From positions 1 through 9,120 of the forward strand of contig JAFQAF010000206.1 of assembly GCA_017400025.1 (NCBI GenBank): 9,120 bases of DNA. Reading direction: 5' to 3'. A model generated the notes under the pieces. The model ran no database searches, was not told where the DNA came from, and saw only the letters and a program-made list of their open reading frames with translations. The stretch comes from Oscillospiraceae bacterium. Lineage in GTDB: Bacteria > Bacillota_A > Clostridia > Oscillospirales > Ruminococcaceae. The position numbers were made by a program, and so were the translations under genes. This document shows positions 1-6,429 of the stretch, piece after piece (the first letter of the stretch is position 1; each line of letters starts with the position of its first letter).

Positions 1-1
1 A

Positions 2-2641
2 TCAAGCAGAAGTATCGCTAAAGCAGGTAACGATGAAGCTGAATCACGTGTTGATTATTTAGCAGATATTCTAGGTATCAGTAAAGATGATGTAATTACT
101 GCAGTAAATATTATGCGCCAGGAAGGCCTGTTAGAGGATTCCATGGATATGTCTGCATATATTTTCGCTTCTGATACAGAAAATCGTTCTAGATTAATGT
201 TGGAAAGATTCGCTAAACTTGAAAGCTTTCTTTTGTCTAACTATTTAGAAGATGGTCTGGACTTCAACTTGAAAGAATTGAATGAATCCGCTCAAAGCGA
301 AAACATCGTTGCTGCAAGTGTAAAAAACTTACGCACACTGATGTATTTCCATACAATCAAAAACTACATAAGAAAATCAGAAGATGGCACAACACGTTCT
401 ATCCGTATTTTCCCTGCAATGGATCAAAACAAACTTATTGATAAATTCAATTTGAGAATAGATATTTGTAGATTTATTCTTAAGAATTTATTCGAAAAGG
501 TCCATAATACACCTGACAATGAACGTGGTACAAAACCTGTGGATTTTTCATTAGTCGGATTATTCCAGGAATATAAAACAACTTTAGATGTGCAAAAAGC
601 ACGTATTATCTCTCTTGTCGATATAGAAGATGCATTACTCTACCTTTCTAAAATTGGTGCTTTAAGAATAGAGGGTGGCTTCCTTGTGCTTTATAATGGC
701 ATGGAAATCAAGCGTCTTATTTCCGACAACAGAGTAAAGTATAAAGTTGATGACTATCGTTATTTAGATGAATTCTATAAACAAAAAATACGTCAGGTAC
801 ACATTGTTGGCGAATATGCAAATCTCATGGTTAAAGATTACGTTACTGCTCTTCAATTTGTACAAGACTATTTCCAGGAAGACTTCAGAAAATTCATATC
901 TAAATATTTTAAAGGAGAGAGAATTAAAGAGATAGACCGAAATATTACACCTGAAAAATATAATCAGTTGTTCAACACACTTTCACCTATCCAGTCAGAA
1001 ATCATAAACGACTCTGAATCAAAATATATAGTTGTTGCTGCAGGCCCTGGCAGTGGTAAAACACGAGTTCTTGTTCATAAATTAGCAGCATTACTTCTTA
1101 TGGAAGATGTAAAGCATGAACAATTATTAATGGTAACATTTTCTAGAGCTGCAGCAACTGAATTCAAAAAAAGGCTGATAGAACTCGTCGGTAATGCCGC
1201 ATCCTTTATAGAGATAAAGACATTCCATTCGTACTGTTTTGACCTTTTAGGCAAAATAGGCAATCTCGATGCAGTTGACGACGTTGTGAAAGACGCTGCA
1301 AGGATGATTGAAAGTGGTGAGGTTGAACCCGGTAAAATAACTAAGAGTGTCCTTGTTATAGACGAGGCGCAAGATATGGATGCAAATGAATTCAATCTCG
1401 TAAAAGCCTTAATGCAAGTAAACGACGATATGAGAGTTATAGCCGTTGGCGATGATGACCAAAATATTTATGAGTTCCGCGGTTCAGATTCTGCTTACTT
1501 GAAGTCTCTTATAGATGATTATGATGCCACAGTATACGAAATGACAGAAAACTATCGTAGCAAATCAGCTATTATATCTCTTTCAAATGAATTCCTTGAA
1601 ACAATTAACAATAGGATGAAGACACTACCTGTCGAAGCAGTTCATAAAGAATATGGTACCGTTCAAATAACGCACCATACAGGAAAACATATGGCACAAG
1701 CTATTGTTAATCATATCGAAGAGAGCAAACACTCAGGTAAAGTCTGTGTACTTACTAATACTAACAATGAAGCATTGCAGATATTAGGATTGCTTAACAA
1801 GCAAAATATTCATGCTAAATTAATTCAATCAATGGATGGATTCTCTCTTTATAACTTAGCTGAAATCAGATATTTTCTTAAAGCAATCGATCGTGAGCTT
1901 AAAACTCCTGTAATACCTAATTCTCTTTGGGATAAAGCAAAGCAGAAACTATTTGACAATTACGCTGATAGCAGTTGCATAGAAATATGTCAAAATCTTA
2001 TAAATGACTTTGAAACAGTTTCTTCAATCAAATATCGCTCAGACCTAGATGAATTTATAAAAGAATCCAATTACGAAGACTTTTATAATGATGAACAAAA
2101 CAGCATTTATGTTTCCACTATTCATAAATCAAAAGGTCGTGAATTTGATGTTGTATATATGCTTCTTAACGGTACATTTGCACTCAGTGATGAAGAAAAA
2201 CGCAAATTATATGTAGGTCTTACAAGGGCCAAGAGCGAATTGTATATTCATTGTAATACAGATCTGTTTTCTTCATATGATTCTCCAGGTATAGTGCATT
2301 TCAACGACAATAGGATATATGGAGAACCTGAAGAAATATCACTGCAGTTAACCCATAAAGATGTTGTTTTGGACTTTTTTAAAGGCAAGAAAGAACTTAT
2401 CTTTAAATTACATAGCGGCAGCCCTCTCTTTATTGTGGATAGCTATCTTTGCGCTGAAATAAGCGGACGAACAGTTAAAGTAGCAAAACTTTCCAAAGCT
2501 TTTAATGAGACGTTAGAGAATCTCTCCAAACAAGGATATCAACCGTATAATGCAGTGGTACGATTTATTGTCGCTTGGCGAGGCGAAAACGACGAAGATG
2601 AATCCGCAGTTTTACTTGCAAATATTTCTTTAAGGAAATAA
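2..2641 (+). CDS. Large helicase, 5'-truncated by window edge: probable RecQ-UvrD fusion, UvrD/Rep-like SF1 part
   Basis: ATP-dependent DNA helicase, presumably acting in recombination or repair. The frame is open from base 2, so the ATG at 113, which has no ribosome binding site, is internal; about 879 C-terminal residues are visible. The SF1 motifs appear in order: Walker A AGPGSGKTR (1040-1066), Ia TFSRAAATEF (about 1136-1165), Ib TFHSYCF, II VIDEAQD with the catalytic DEAQ at 1361-1372, III GDDDQNIYEFRG (1448-1483), IV NYRSKS (1550-1567), V STIHKSKGREFD (from 2114) and VI YVGLTRAKSELY (about 2210). All key residues are intact, so the ATPase looks active. The first ~300 residues are not UvrD-like; a winged-helix-like stretch (YLADILGIS...AVNIMRQEGLLED) fits the end of a RecQ module. 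From memory of the family, such RecQ-UvrD fusions exceed 1500 residues. The UvrD identity is certain; the RecQ half is inference because it lies outside the window. Transcription ends at the hairpin 22 bases downstream. Confidence 0.93.
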   Translation, partial: SSRSIAKAGNDEAESRVDYLADILGISKDDVITAVNIMRQEGLLEDSMDMSAYIFASDTENRSRLMLERFAKLESFLLSNYLEDGLDFNLKELNESAQSENIVAASVKNLRTLMYFHTIKNYIRKSEDGTTRSIRIFPAMDQNKLIDKFNLRIDICRFILKNLFEKVHNTPDNERGTKPVDFSLVGLFQEYKTTLDVQKARIISLVDIEDALLYLSKIGALRIEGGFLVLYNGMEIKRLISDNRVKYKVDDYRYLDEFYKQKIRQVHIVGEYANLMVKDYVTALQFVQDYFQEDFRKFISKYFKGERIKEIDRNITPEKYNQLFNTLSPIQSEIINDSESKYIVVAAGPGSGKTRVLVHKLAALLLMEDVKHEQLLMVTFSRAAATEFKKRLIELVGNAASFIEIKTFHSYCFDLLGKIGNLDAVDDVVKDAARMIESGEVEPGKITKSVLVIDEAQDMDANEFNLVKALMQVNDDMRVIAVGDDDQNIYEFRGSDSAYLKSLIDDYDATVYEMTENYRSKSAIISLSNEFLETINNRMKTLPVEAVHKEYGTVQITHHTGKHMAQAIVNHIEESKHSGKVCVLTNTNNEALQILGLLNKQNIHAKLIQSMDGFSLYNLAEIRYFLKAIDRELKTPVIPNSLWDKAKQKLFDNYADSSCIEICQNLINDFETVSSIKYRSDLDEFIKESNYEDFYNDEQNSIYVSTIHKSKGREFDVVYMLLNGTFALSDEEKRKLYVGLTRAKSELYIHCNTDLFSSYDSPGIVHFNDNRIYGEPEEISLQLTHKDVVLDFFKGKKELIFKLHSGSPLFIVDSYLCAEISGRTVKVAKLSKAFNETLENLSKQGYQPYNAVVRFIVAWRGENDEDESAVLLANISLRK

Positions 2642-2662
2642 GCACGACGATATGATCCAACT

Positions 2663-2695
2663 ATAAAACCCTGTGTTTTTCACACAGGGTTTTAT
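2663..2695. terminator. Bidirectional intrinsic terminator
   Basis: A perfect 13-bp stem (2663-2675 with 2683-2695) encloses a 7-nt loop. The stem has a GC-rich centre (ccctgtg/cacaggg) flanked by A- and T-rich arms, so either strand ends in a short U-run. It sits 22 bases after the helicase stop and overlaps the stop codon of the convergent integrase remnant, so it would serve both genes. Confidence 0.9.
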
Positions 2696-3054
2696 TCTTC
2701 ATCATATTCCAGTGCCAGGGCTTCGTTTATAGCTCTGGCCTGTTCTTCTTTTGAACTTCTGTCGAAGTCATAGTATCTGAGGGTTGTCGTGATATCGCTG
2801 TGGCCGGCATAACGCTGGACAGTTCTGTTATTTACATTTGGATTATCCAACAGAGCTGAAAGTCAGGTTTTTCTCAGTTTATGAGGGCTTTTCTTAACAC
2901 TGTATATCCTTGCACACAGTTTGGTCAGTTTATTGTTGGCCGCATTGTAGCTGAGACGGTAGTCATACCTTGGGTTATTGCTCTGGAATATCCATTCTGC
3001 ATGGAGATTATGGTCGTCATCGTATTTTTTGATAACGTCAAATTTCGTTACATT
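2692..3054 (-). pseudogene. Tyrosine recombinase (integrase) C-terminal remnant
   Basis: Read on the - strand, the frame from about 3054 down to a TAA at 2692-2694 gives the C-terminal catalytic half of a phage/conjugative-element integrase. Visible are the HxxR box (HKLR, 2872-2883), the second conserved His in YAGHSDITTT (GHSD at 2794-2805) and the catalytic Tyr nine residues after that His (first Tyr of LRYYDFDR, codon 2773-2775). The C-terminal tail EEQARAINEALALEYDEE is also present. The frame is broken by an in-frame TGA at 2863-2865, two codons after HxxR, and upstream it hits TAG at 3055-3057. The N-terminal SAM-like domain and the first catalytic Arg and Lys are absent. TGA is used as a normal stop by other genes here, so recoding is unlikely. 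It is a dead fragment of a mobile element, convergent with the helicase gene. Confidence 0.88.
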
Positions 3055-3056
3055 CT

Positions 3057-3605
3057 ATTGTACAATTTATAGAACTTTATGCCTCTCAGAAATATCACGA
3101 GTTAGAAGATGTAATATTTAATGGTGATTCTATACGTTTTTCATATCTCACTTTTGAGGAAACCCCTTGGCTTTCGAATTATTTAGAGGACCATCAGAAT
3201 CGACTTTGTGTGGAAAGCGGATGTGCTTTCTATTATGAAGGAATCGATGATAAACTGATTATTCCGGATGGAGTAAAATACATTGGAGATTTCGCGATTT
3301 CATCCTGTGAAATCAAAGAATTAGTTCTTCCGGATAGTCTAGAACAAATTGGAATATATGCATTTAGAGATTGTGAACATCTGGAAAAGCTGATTATCCC
3401 GAACAACGTTAAGCTTATTGGTGCTGGTATCTTTAATGGTTGCCCTAACTTGCGAGAATTTTATTTGCCAGAAGGTGCAGAAATGATGGCCATCAGTGAA
3501 TCTTTTATAGGTTCACCTAATGTTACAGTATATGGTTATAAGAATAACCGCAGTATGCAATATATTCACAACGAGCTTGGTGTACCCTGTGTATTTCTCG
3601 ACTAG
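3057..3605 (+). pseudogene. BspA-type leucine-rich repeat (LRR_5) protein, 5'-truncated fragment
   Basis: The frame is open from 3036 to the TAG at 3603-3605 and encodes the end of a BspA-like LRR protein; family members are usually large, often secreted surface proteins. Recognisable pieces are the repeat-end motif TFEETPWLSNYL (about 3153-3188) and then repeats of the form IIPDGVKYIGDFAI, LVLPDSLEQIGIYAFRDC and LIIPNNVKLIGAGIFNGC. The end is the typical closing segment VTVYGYKNNRSMQYI...LGVPCVFLD. Repeat residues continue well upstream of the GTG at 3210, which has no Shine-Dalgarno, so that codon is not a real start. There is no signal peptide, start or promoter: the 5' part was lost where the fragment abuts the integrase remnant at roughly 3040-3060. 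It is most likely not expressed, or it is a cassette donor for a full-length relative elsewhere (speculative). Confidence 0.85.
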
Positions 3606-3608
3606 AAT

Positions 3609-3634
3609 AAAAGACTACCTTTGGGTAGTCTTTT
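3609..3634. terminator. Bidirectional intrinsic terminator
   Basis: An 11-bp stem, aaaagactacc (3609-3619) with ggtagtctttt (3624-3634), encloses a 4-nt loop. U-rich ends occur on both strands. It lies 3 bases after the LRR fragment's stop and 3 bases beyond the stop of the convergent 68-codon gene, so it would terminate both. Confidence 0.88.
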
Positions 3635-3637
3635 GCT

Positions 3638-3844
3638 TTATCTTCCTGTCAGCTGATGAAAATCCAGTTCGTATTCATGGCAGAGTATCTGCAGTTCTTC
3701 AGTTTTTCGGACAACTGTAAGCATTATATTCTTCAGTTCTCCTCTTGGCATCCCCAGATACTGTGTGGCTACCAGGCTGTTGAGTTCTTTTTCTGCAGCC
3801 AATACATATTCTATCGCCTGTTCTTTTGTCATTTTTTCGTTCAT
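3638..3844 (-). CDS. 68-aa protein of unknown function behind a SAM-type riboswitch
   Basis: I do not recognise this family. The start chosen is the ATG at 3842-3844 (MNEKMTKEQAIEYV), preceded by a strong AAAGGAG ribosome binding site. An in-frame ATG further upstream lies beside the leader terminator, has no ribosome binding site, and would add residues encoded by leader RNA. The product is soluble, rich in Glu/Lys/Leu, with two probable amphipathic helices (about residues 6-26 and 32-55) separated by a GMPRGE turn. There is no signal peptide, membrane segment or metal motif, and only one Cys. The stop at 3638-3640 abuts a terminator, so it is a monocistronic end. Its leader carries a SAM-I-clan aptamer and attenuator, which predicts expression when S-adenosylmethionine is low and suggests a link to methionine, SAM or sulfur physiology. 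That link is inference from regulation only. Confidence 0.75.
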   Translation of the reverse strand: MNEKMTKEQAIEYVLAAEKELNSLVATQYLGMPRGELKNIMLTVVRKTEELQILCHEYELDFHQLTGR

Positions 3845-3883
3845 AGTTTGCTCCTTTAAAATAATTATCCTAAAAGAGCGCCC

Positions 3884-3914
3884 AAAAATGCCCCTATCGT
3901 CACGACAGGGGCAT
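3884..3914 (-). terminator. Riboswitch attenuator (intrinsic terminator in the leader)
   Basis: On the - strand, ATGCCCCTGTCG and CGATAGGGGCAT form a 12-bp stem with a TGA loop, followed at once by TTTTT (3884-3888 on the + strand, overlapping the last pair). One pair is G-U on the - strand but A-C on the + strand, so the hairpin is built for the - strand. It lies between the SAM aptamer and the 68-aa ORF. Its 5' arm (3902-3909) can pair over 8 bp, including one G-U, with the 3' strand of aptamer helix P1 (3931-3938, ACGATAGG). That gives a mutually exclusive antiterminator. Confidence 0.85.
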
Positions 3915-3929
3915 AGTTTTACCATATAC

Positions 3930-4014
3930 ACCTATCGTTCAAGCTTTAGAACCTTACCATATTGGCAGGTTGCCGGCGGTCGCAGGGCTTGTCCCTCACG
4001 CACTCTTTATAGGT
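3930..4014 (-). promoter_or_regulatory. SAM riboswitch aptamer (SAM-I clan, P4-less, SAM-I/IV-variant-like)
   Basis: Read on the - strand, the segment matches the SAM-I core in order. It has AAGAG after helix P1, GAGGGA...GCCC (P2 with the kink-turn-like TGA/GA elements, 3985-3997), CGGCAACC (3968-3975), a P3 hairpin and GGTTCTAA (3946-3953). Helix P1 is a 6-bp match of ACCTAT (4009-4014) to ATAGGT (3930-3935). P3 is ACCTGCC against GGTAAGGT with loop AATAT. The usual P4 hairpin and the GAAAGAT segment of canonical SAM-I are not present; only about ten bases join GGTTCTAA to the P1 3' strand, which resembles the SAM-I/IV variant class. The known ligand of this clan is S-adenosylmethionine. 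Binding would stabilise P1, free the downstream terminator and turn the 68-aa ORF off. The exact subclass is less certain than the clan. Confidence 0.85.
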
Positions 4015-4038
4015 TTGTTCATTTTTTATTGTCTGTAA

Positions 4039-4989
4039 TCAATTTTCTGACTCCAGATAAACGGCTTCTGTATCAAGATTCAGTTTACTGCACATTTCAG
4101 CAATATAGCCGTGCCAATCATCAGAAGGGTAATTAGACAGATGATATGATATTATTTCACAAAGCTTGTCTTTTGTTATCATTGCAGAGAGTTTTTCTGT
4201 TATTTCTGTGTCGCAATATGCATATGTATACCCTCCACTGAGTTCTGCCCTTTCTTTCATTTTCAGGCTTCGGATTTGTGGTTTGTCATTAAGTACCCTT
4301 ACAGTTTCAATGTAAAAAAGATCGTCTTCTCCACAGAACTGCAGTACATCATCATTTTTAAAAACTATTACAACTGCGCTGATATCATTACATGATACGG
4401 ATTCTATAATCAGATCTAATGATGCTTTGAATTCATCTATTTCCCGTGGTTCACTATGAATATATATTTCAAGTATTTCATCGCCTTTCAAATCATGAGC
4501 AAGCCGTGTATGATCCAAATAATCAAAAATGCTTTCATCCACATTTTCTTTATATTCTATAGCATACTTTATCAGATCACGTGATATCGGGAAAAAGCTG
4601 TCTTCCGGGTTGATAATCACCCCTGCATATTCCGCTTCTTCATCCATAAGAAGCTCAAATACAAGATTTGCATATCCTGTCATAGTTGTAAATGTTGGGA
4701 TATTGATTATTTTTTCGTGACTTGTAAAAACAACAAGCCAGTTATTTCCGTCATCATCTGTAATATGTGCCGGTGAAAATTCAAATCTTATTCCCCGTTC
4801 TATTTTTTCACTACAGATATGTTGACCATATTTATCCGTCACATCTTTATCGACAAGAACCGGAAATACAAAGGAACATTTTTCTTCAGCTATTCTTACT
4901 AATTCTTCACACAGCATTCCAGCATCTTCATCAGTCATATTTTCTTTGTTTGCAGTCAGATATTCTATAAATTTTTCAAATGCTTTCAT
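4039..4989 (-). CDS. SseB-domain protein, 316 aa
   Basis: The start ATG (4987-4989) follows a strong AAAGGAG site. Residues about 36-145 match the SseB N-terminal domain pattern: FVFPVLVD, then WLVVFTSHEKI, a helix, and AGVIINPEDSFFPISRDLI. The remaining ~170 residues are less characteristic: a second alpha/beta region (EILEIYIHSEP...SAVVIVFKNDD) and a C-terminal helical tail (TKDKLCEIISYHLSNYPSDDW). It is cytoplasmic, with no signal or membrane segments. SseB is named for enhanced serine sensitivity in E. coli; its biochemical role is unclear, and SseB domains are frequent in Clostridia in variable or immunity-type gene clusters. It lies 27 bases downstream of the WYL gene on the same strand, so the two are probably co-transcribed. 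Its TGA stop is 24 bases before the SAM aptamer, so read-through transcripts would enter the riboswitch leader. Confidence 0.75.
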   Translation of the reverse strand: MKAFEKFIEYLTANKENMTDEDAGMLCEELVRIAEEKCSFVFPVLVDKDVTDKYGQHICSEKIERGIRFEFSPAHITDDDGNNWLVVFTSHEKIINIPTFTTMTGYANLVFELLMDEEAEYAGVIINPEDSFFPISRDLIKYAIEYKENVDESIFDYLDHTRLAHDLKGDEILEIYIHSEPREIDEFKASLDLIIESVSCNDISAVVIVFKNDDVLQFCGEDDLFYIETVRVLNDKPQIRSLKMKERAELSGGYTYAYCDTEITEKLSAMITKDKLCEIISYHLSNYPSDDWHGYIAEMCSKLNLDTEAVYLESEN

Positions 4990-5016
4990 ATTCTGTCTCC
5001 TTTGAACATATAAGTT

Positions 5017-6012
5017 TTATTTCGAACAATGCATATTCATATCAGCCAGTTCTTTTTTCAATAGTTCCCTATATTCCTCCACCACATAATCCGGGCCGAT
5101 AAGCCTGATTTTATCCCCGAAGCCAAACAGCCAGCCGTAGAAATTCGGACTTAGGGCTACTTCCACTGTTGCAATAAAATGATTTTCATCTACAACCTTT
5201 GTCTGCACGTCATCATCAAAACGGTCGATAATAACCTTCATCATATCTTCAGTGCATTTCAGCTGTACGGTTTCTCGTTTTGCATCGTACATCTGGAAAA
5301 CTTTGCTTATATATTCTGAAACATTGAAATCTGCCGGCATCGGCACAGCCATATCAAACAGTATTTCCGGAGTGGACTCTATGCGATCAACACGGAAATT
5401 CCCTATTGATTTGTGCTTGTCAGAATAGCCTACCACATAATAGTAGTCGCCGTTCCACACCAGAGTATATGGGCTGAGAACATAGGGCTTACCGTCATTG
5501 CGCAGCTGTTTCTGTTTGTTTATATCATAATCGTAATATTTGAATTTTATCTTTTTGCCTTTATTTATTGCTTCGTTTATGCTGTCAACTATATAAAGTG
5601 AGCGCTCATTGTCCGGCTTGATACGGGATTCAATGCGGATATTTCGTTTCACCGATTCCTGCTGATAAACACTGGCAAAGCTGCTTAATTTGGACAGCAG
5701 GTTATAGCTTTTATTTTCGGAAATAAACTTTGATGATGCTACGGCGTCAATCAATAGCTTCAGTTCAGCCAGTTCAAAATAGCGCGAACCTACAAAATAT
5801 CTGTTCTGTGTAGAGCGCTGGCTCTGCACATCCACGCCCATATCAGCCAGATCCGCTACATCCCTGGCAACTGTGGTGCGGTGGACTTTCATGCCATATT
5901 CTTTTTCAAGTATCTCCATAATCTGCACTGTTGTAACCGGATGGTCTTCATCAGAATACTTTTCCAGCACTTCCTTCATCATCATCAGACGTTTTTTATT
6001 ATCTTTATCCAT
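5017..6012 (-). CDS. WYL-domain transcriptional regulator (YafY-like), 331 aa
   Basis: DNA-binding regulator of standard family length. Residues about 5-65 form a winged helix-turn-helix of the HTH_11 type (VTTVQIMEILEKEYGMKVHR, TTVARDVADLADMGVDV). Residues about 145-220 are the WYL domain, with IKFKYYDYD, SPYTLVWNGDYYYVVGYSD and the conserved NFRVDRI. A C-terminal WCX-type extension follows (about 245-325, with SPNFYGWLFGFGDKIRLIGP). WYL domains are thought to sense ligands, often nucleic acid or nucleotides, and many such proteins control stress or phage-defence loci. The start ATG (6010-6012) follows AGGTGA and lies about 24 bases from the predicted transcription start. It is the first gene of a leftward unit with the SseB-like gene and is divergent from the small-membrane-protein run, which makes it the natural candidate regulator of both. 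That target assignment is inference. Confidence 0.9.
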   Translation of the reverse strand: MDKDNKKRLMMMKEVLEKYSDEDHPVTTVQIMEILEKEYGMKVHRTTVARDVADLADMGVDVQSQRSTQNRYFVGSRYFELAELKLLIDAVASSKFISENKSYNLLSKLSSFASVYQQESVKRNIRIESRIKPDNERSLYIVDSINEAINKGKKIKFKYYDYDINKQKQLRNDGKPYVLSPYTLVWNGDYYYVVGYSDKHKSIGNFRVDRIESTPEILFDMAVPMPADFNVSEYISKVFQMYDAKRETVQLKCTEDMMKVIIDRFDDDVQTKVVDENHFIATVEVALSPNFYGWLFGFGDKIRLIGPDYVVEEYRELLKKELADMNMHCSK

Positions 6013-6042
6013 AATTCACCTGCAAGCATATCTTTTAATTTA

Positions 6043-6071
6043 ATAATATTACTTATAAAGAGATACGTCAA
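6043..6071 (-). promoter_or_regulatory. Sigma-70-type promoter for the WYL gene
   Basis: On the - strand, TTGACG (6066-6071) is separated by 17 bases from TATTAT (6043-6048). Both boxes are near consensus with ideal spacing. The predicted start near 6036 leaves a leader of about 24 bases before the ATG. Confidence 0.75.
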
Positions 6072-6096
6072 TGCAAAATGGCATCAGTTGTCGCTT

Positions 6097-6125
6097 TTTT
6101 GCTCATCTCGTTTGCTTTTTATAAT
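6097..6125 (+). promoter_or_regulatory. Candidate promoter for the rightward gene run
   Basis: A perfect TATAAT -10 box (6120-6125) has a poor -35 (TTTTGC, 6097-6102) at 17 bases. The leader to the ATG at 6193 would be about 60 bases. The weak -35 suggests dependence on an activator, possibly the divergent WYL protein (inference). The 180-base divergent intergenic region holds no other recognised feature. Confidence 0.45.
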
Positions 6126-6192
6126 GAAATAATAAATAATAAAGGCAAGAAAAGCATTAATGATTCAAGATTAAATTTACAGGAGATATATT

Positions 6193-6414
6193 ATGAGCAA
6201 CAATTACGGTTATTTCGGCACAGGTTCTGAAGGTTATGCACACTATATGCAGGCATTCAATGAAACAACAGCTTCACACAGTTACAGCAAGCCTGTAAAG
6301 ACTGCAAAAGACAGCAGTGATGAAGATATGCGGATGACACTGGTAATGGTTTTTGCACCGGTTATTCTGCCATTGTTCTGTATACGGAAATTCTTTGAAA
6401 TGATTTTCAGCTGA
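6193..6414 (+). CDS. Small protein of unknown function with C-terminal membrane segment, 73 aa
   Basis: No family recognised. ACAGGAGA supplies a good ribosome binding site before the ATG. The N-terminal ~45 residues are polar and rich in Ser, Tyr, Gly and Thr (YGYFGTGSEGYAHYMQAFNE, then KTAKDSSDEDMR). The C-terminal stretch from about residue 48 to 64 (MTLVMVFAPVILPLFCI) is a plausible single membrane span, ending RKFFEMIFS. The span is close to the C-terminus and the N-terminal part is charged, so a tail-anchored topology with a cytoplasmic N-terminus is possible. It is the first gene of the rightward run and ends 15 bases before the next small gene, consistent with translational proximity in one operon. 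Confidence 0.65.
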   Translation: MSNNYGYFGTGSEGYAHYMQAFNETTASHSYSKPVKTAKDSSDEDMRMTLVMVFAPVILPLFCIRKFFEMIFS

Positions 6415-6429
6415 TAACAGGAGATTTGT

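Noticed and set aside
113..115. ATG as start of the helicase
   Set aside because: The same frame is open to base 2 with protein-like sequence, and there is no ribosome binding site; the gene begins outside the window.
1075..1395. 106-aa - strand ORF inside the helicase
   Set aside because: It is a shadow of the helicase coding strand across conserved motifs Ia-II; the sense frame explains the sequence fully.
2863..2865. TGA read as tryptophan (alternative genetic code)
   Set aside because: The genes at 4039-4989, 6193-6414 and 8099-8530 end properly at TGA, so TGA acts as a stop here.
2881..3072. 63-aa + strand ORF
   Set aside because: It is antisense to the integrase remnant, whose motifs read clearly on the - strand, and it has no ribosome binding site.
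3210..3212. GTG start for a short intact LRR protein
   Set aside because: LRR-type sequence such as TFEETPWLSNYL lies in frame upstream and no Shine-Dalgarno precedes the GTG, so this is a truncated fragment rather than a small gene.
3845..3931. N-terminal extension of the 68-aa ORF to 97 aa
   Set aside because: The extension would be encoded by the terminator and leader RNA and lacks a ribosome binding site, whereas the ATG at 3842-3844 has a strong AAAGGAG.
3656..4136. + strand ORFs across the riboswitch and small gene
   Set aside because: They are antisense to the 68-aa gene and the structured leader, have no ribosome binding sites and cross two hairpins.
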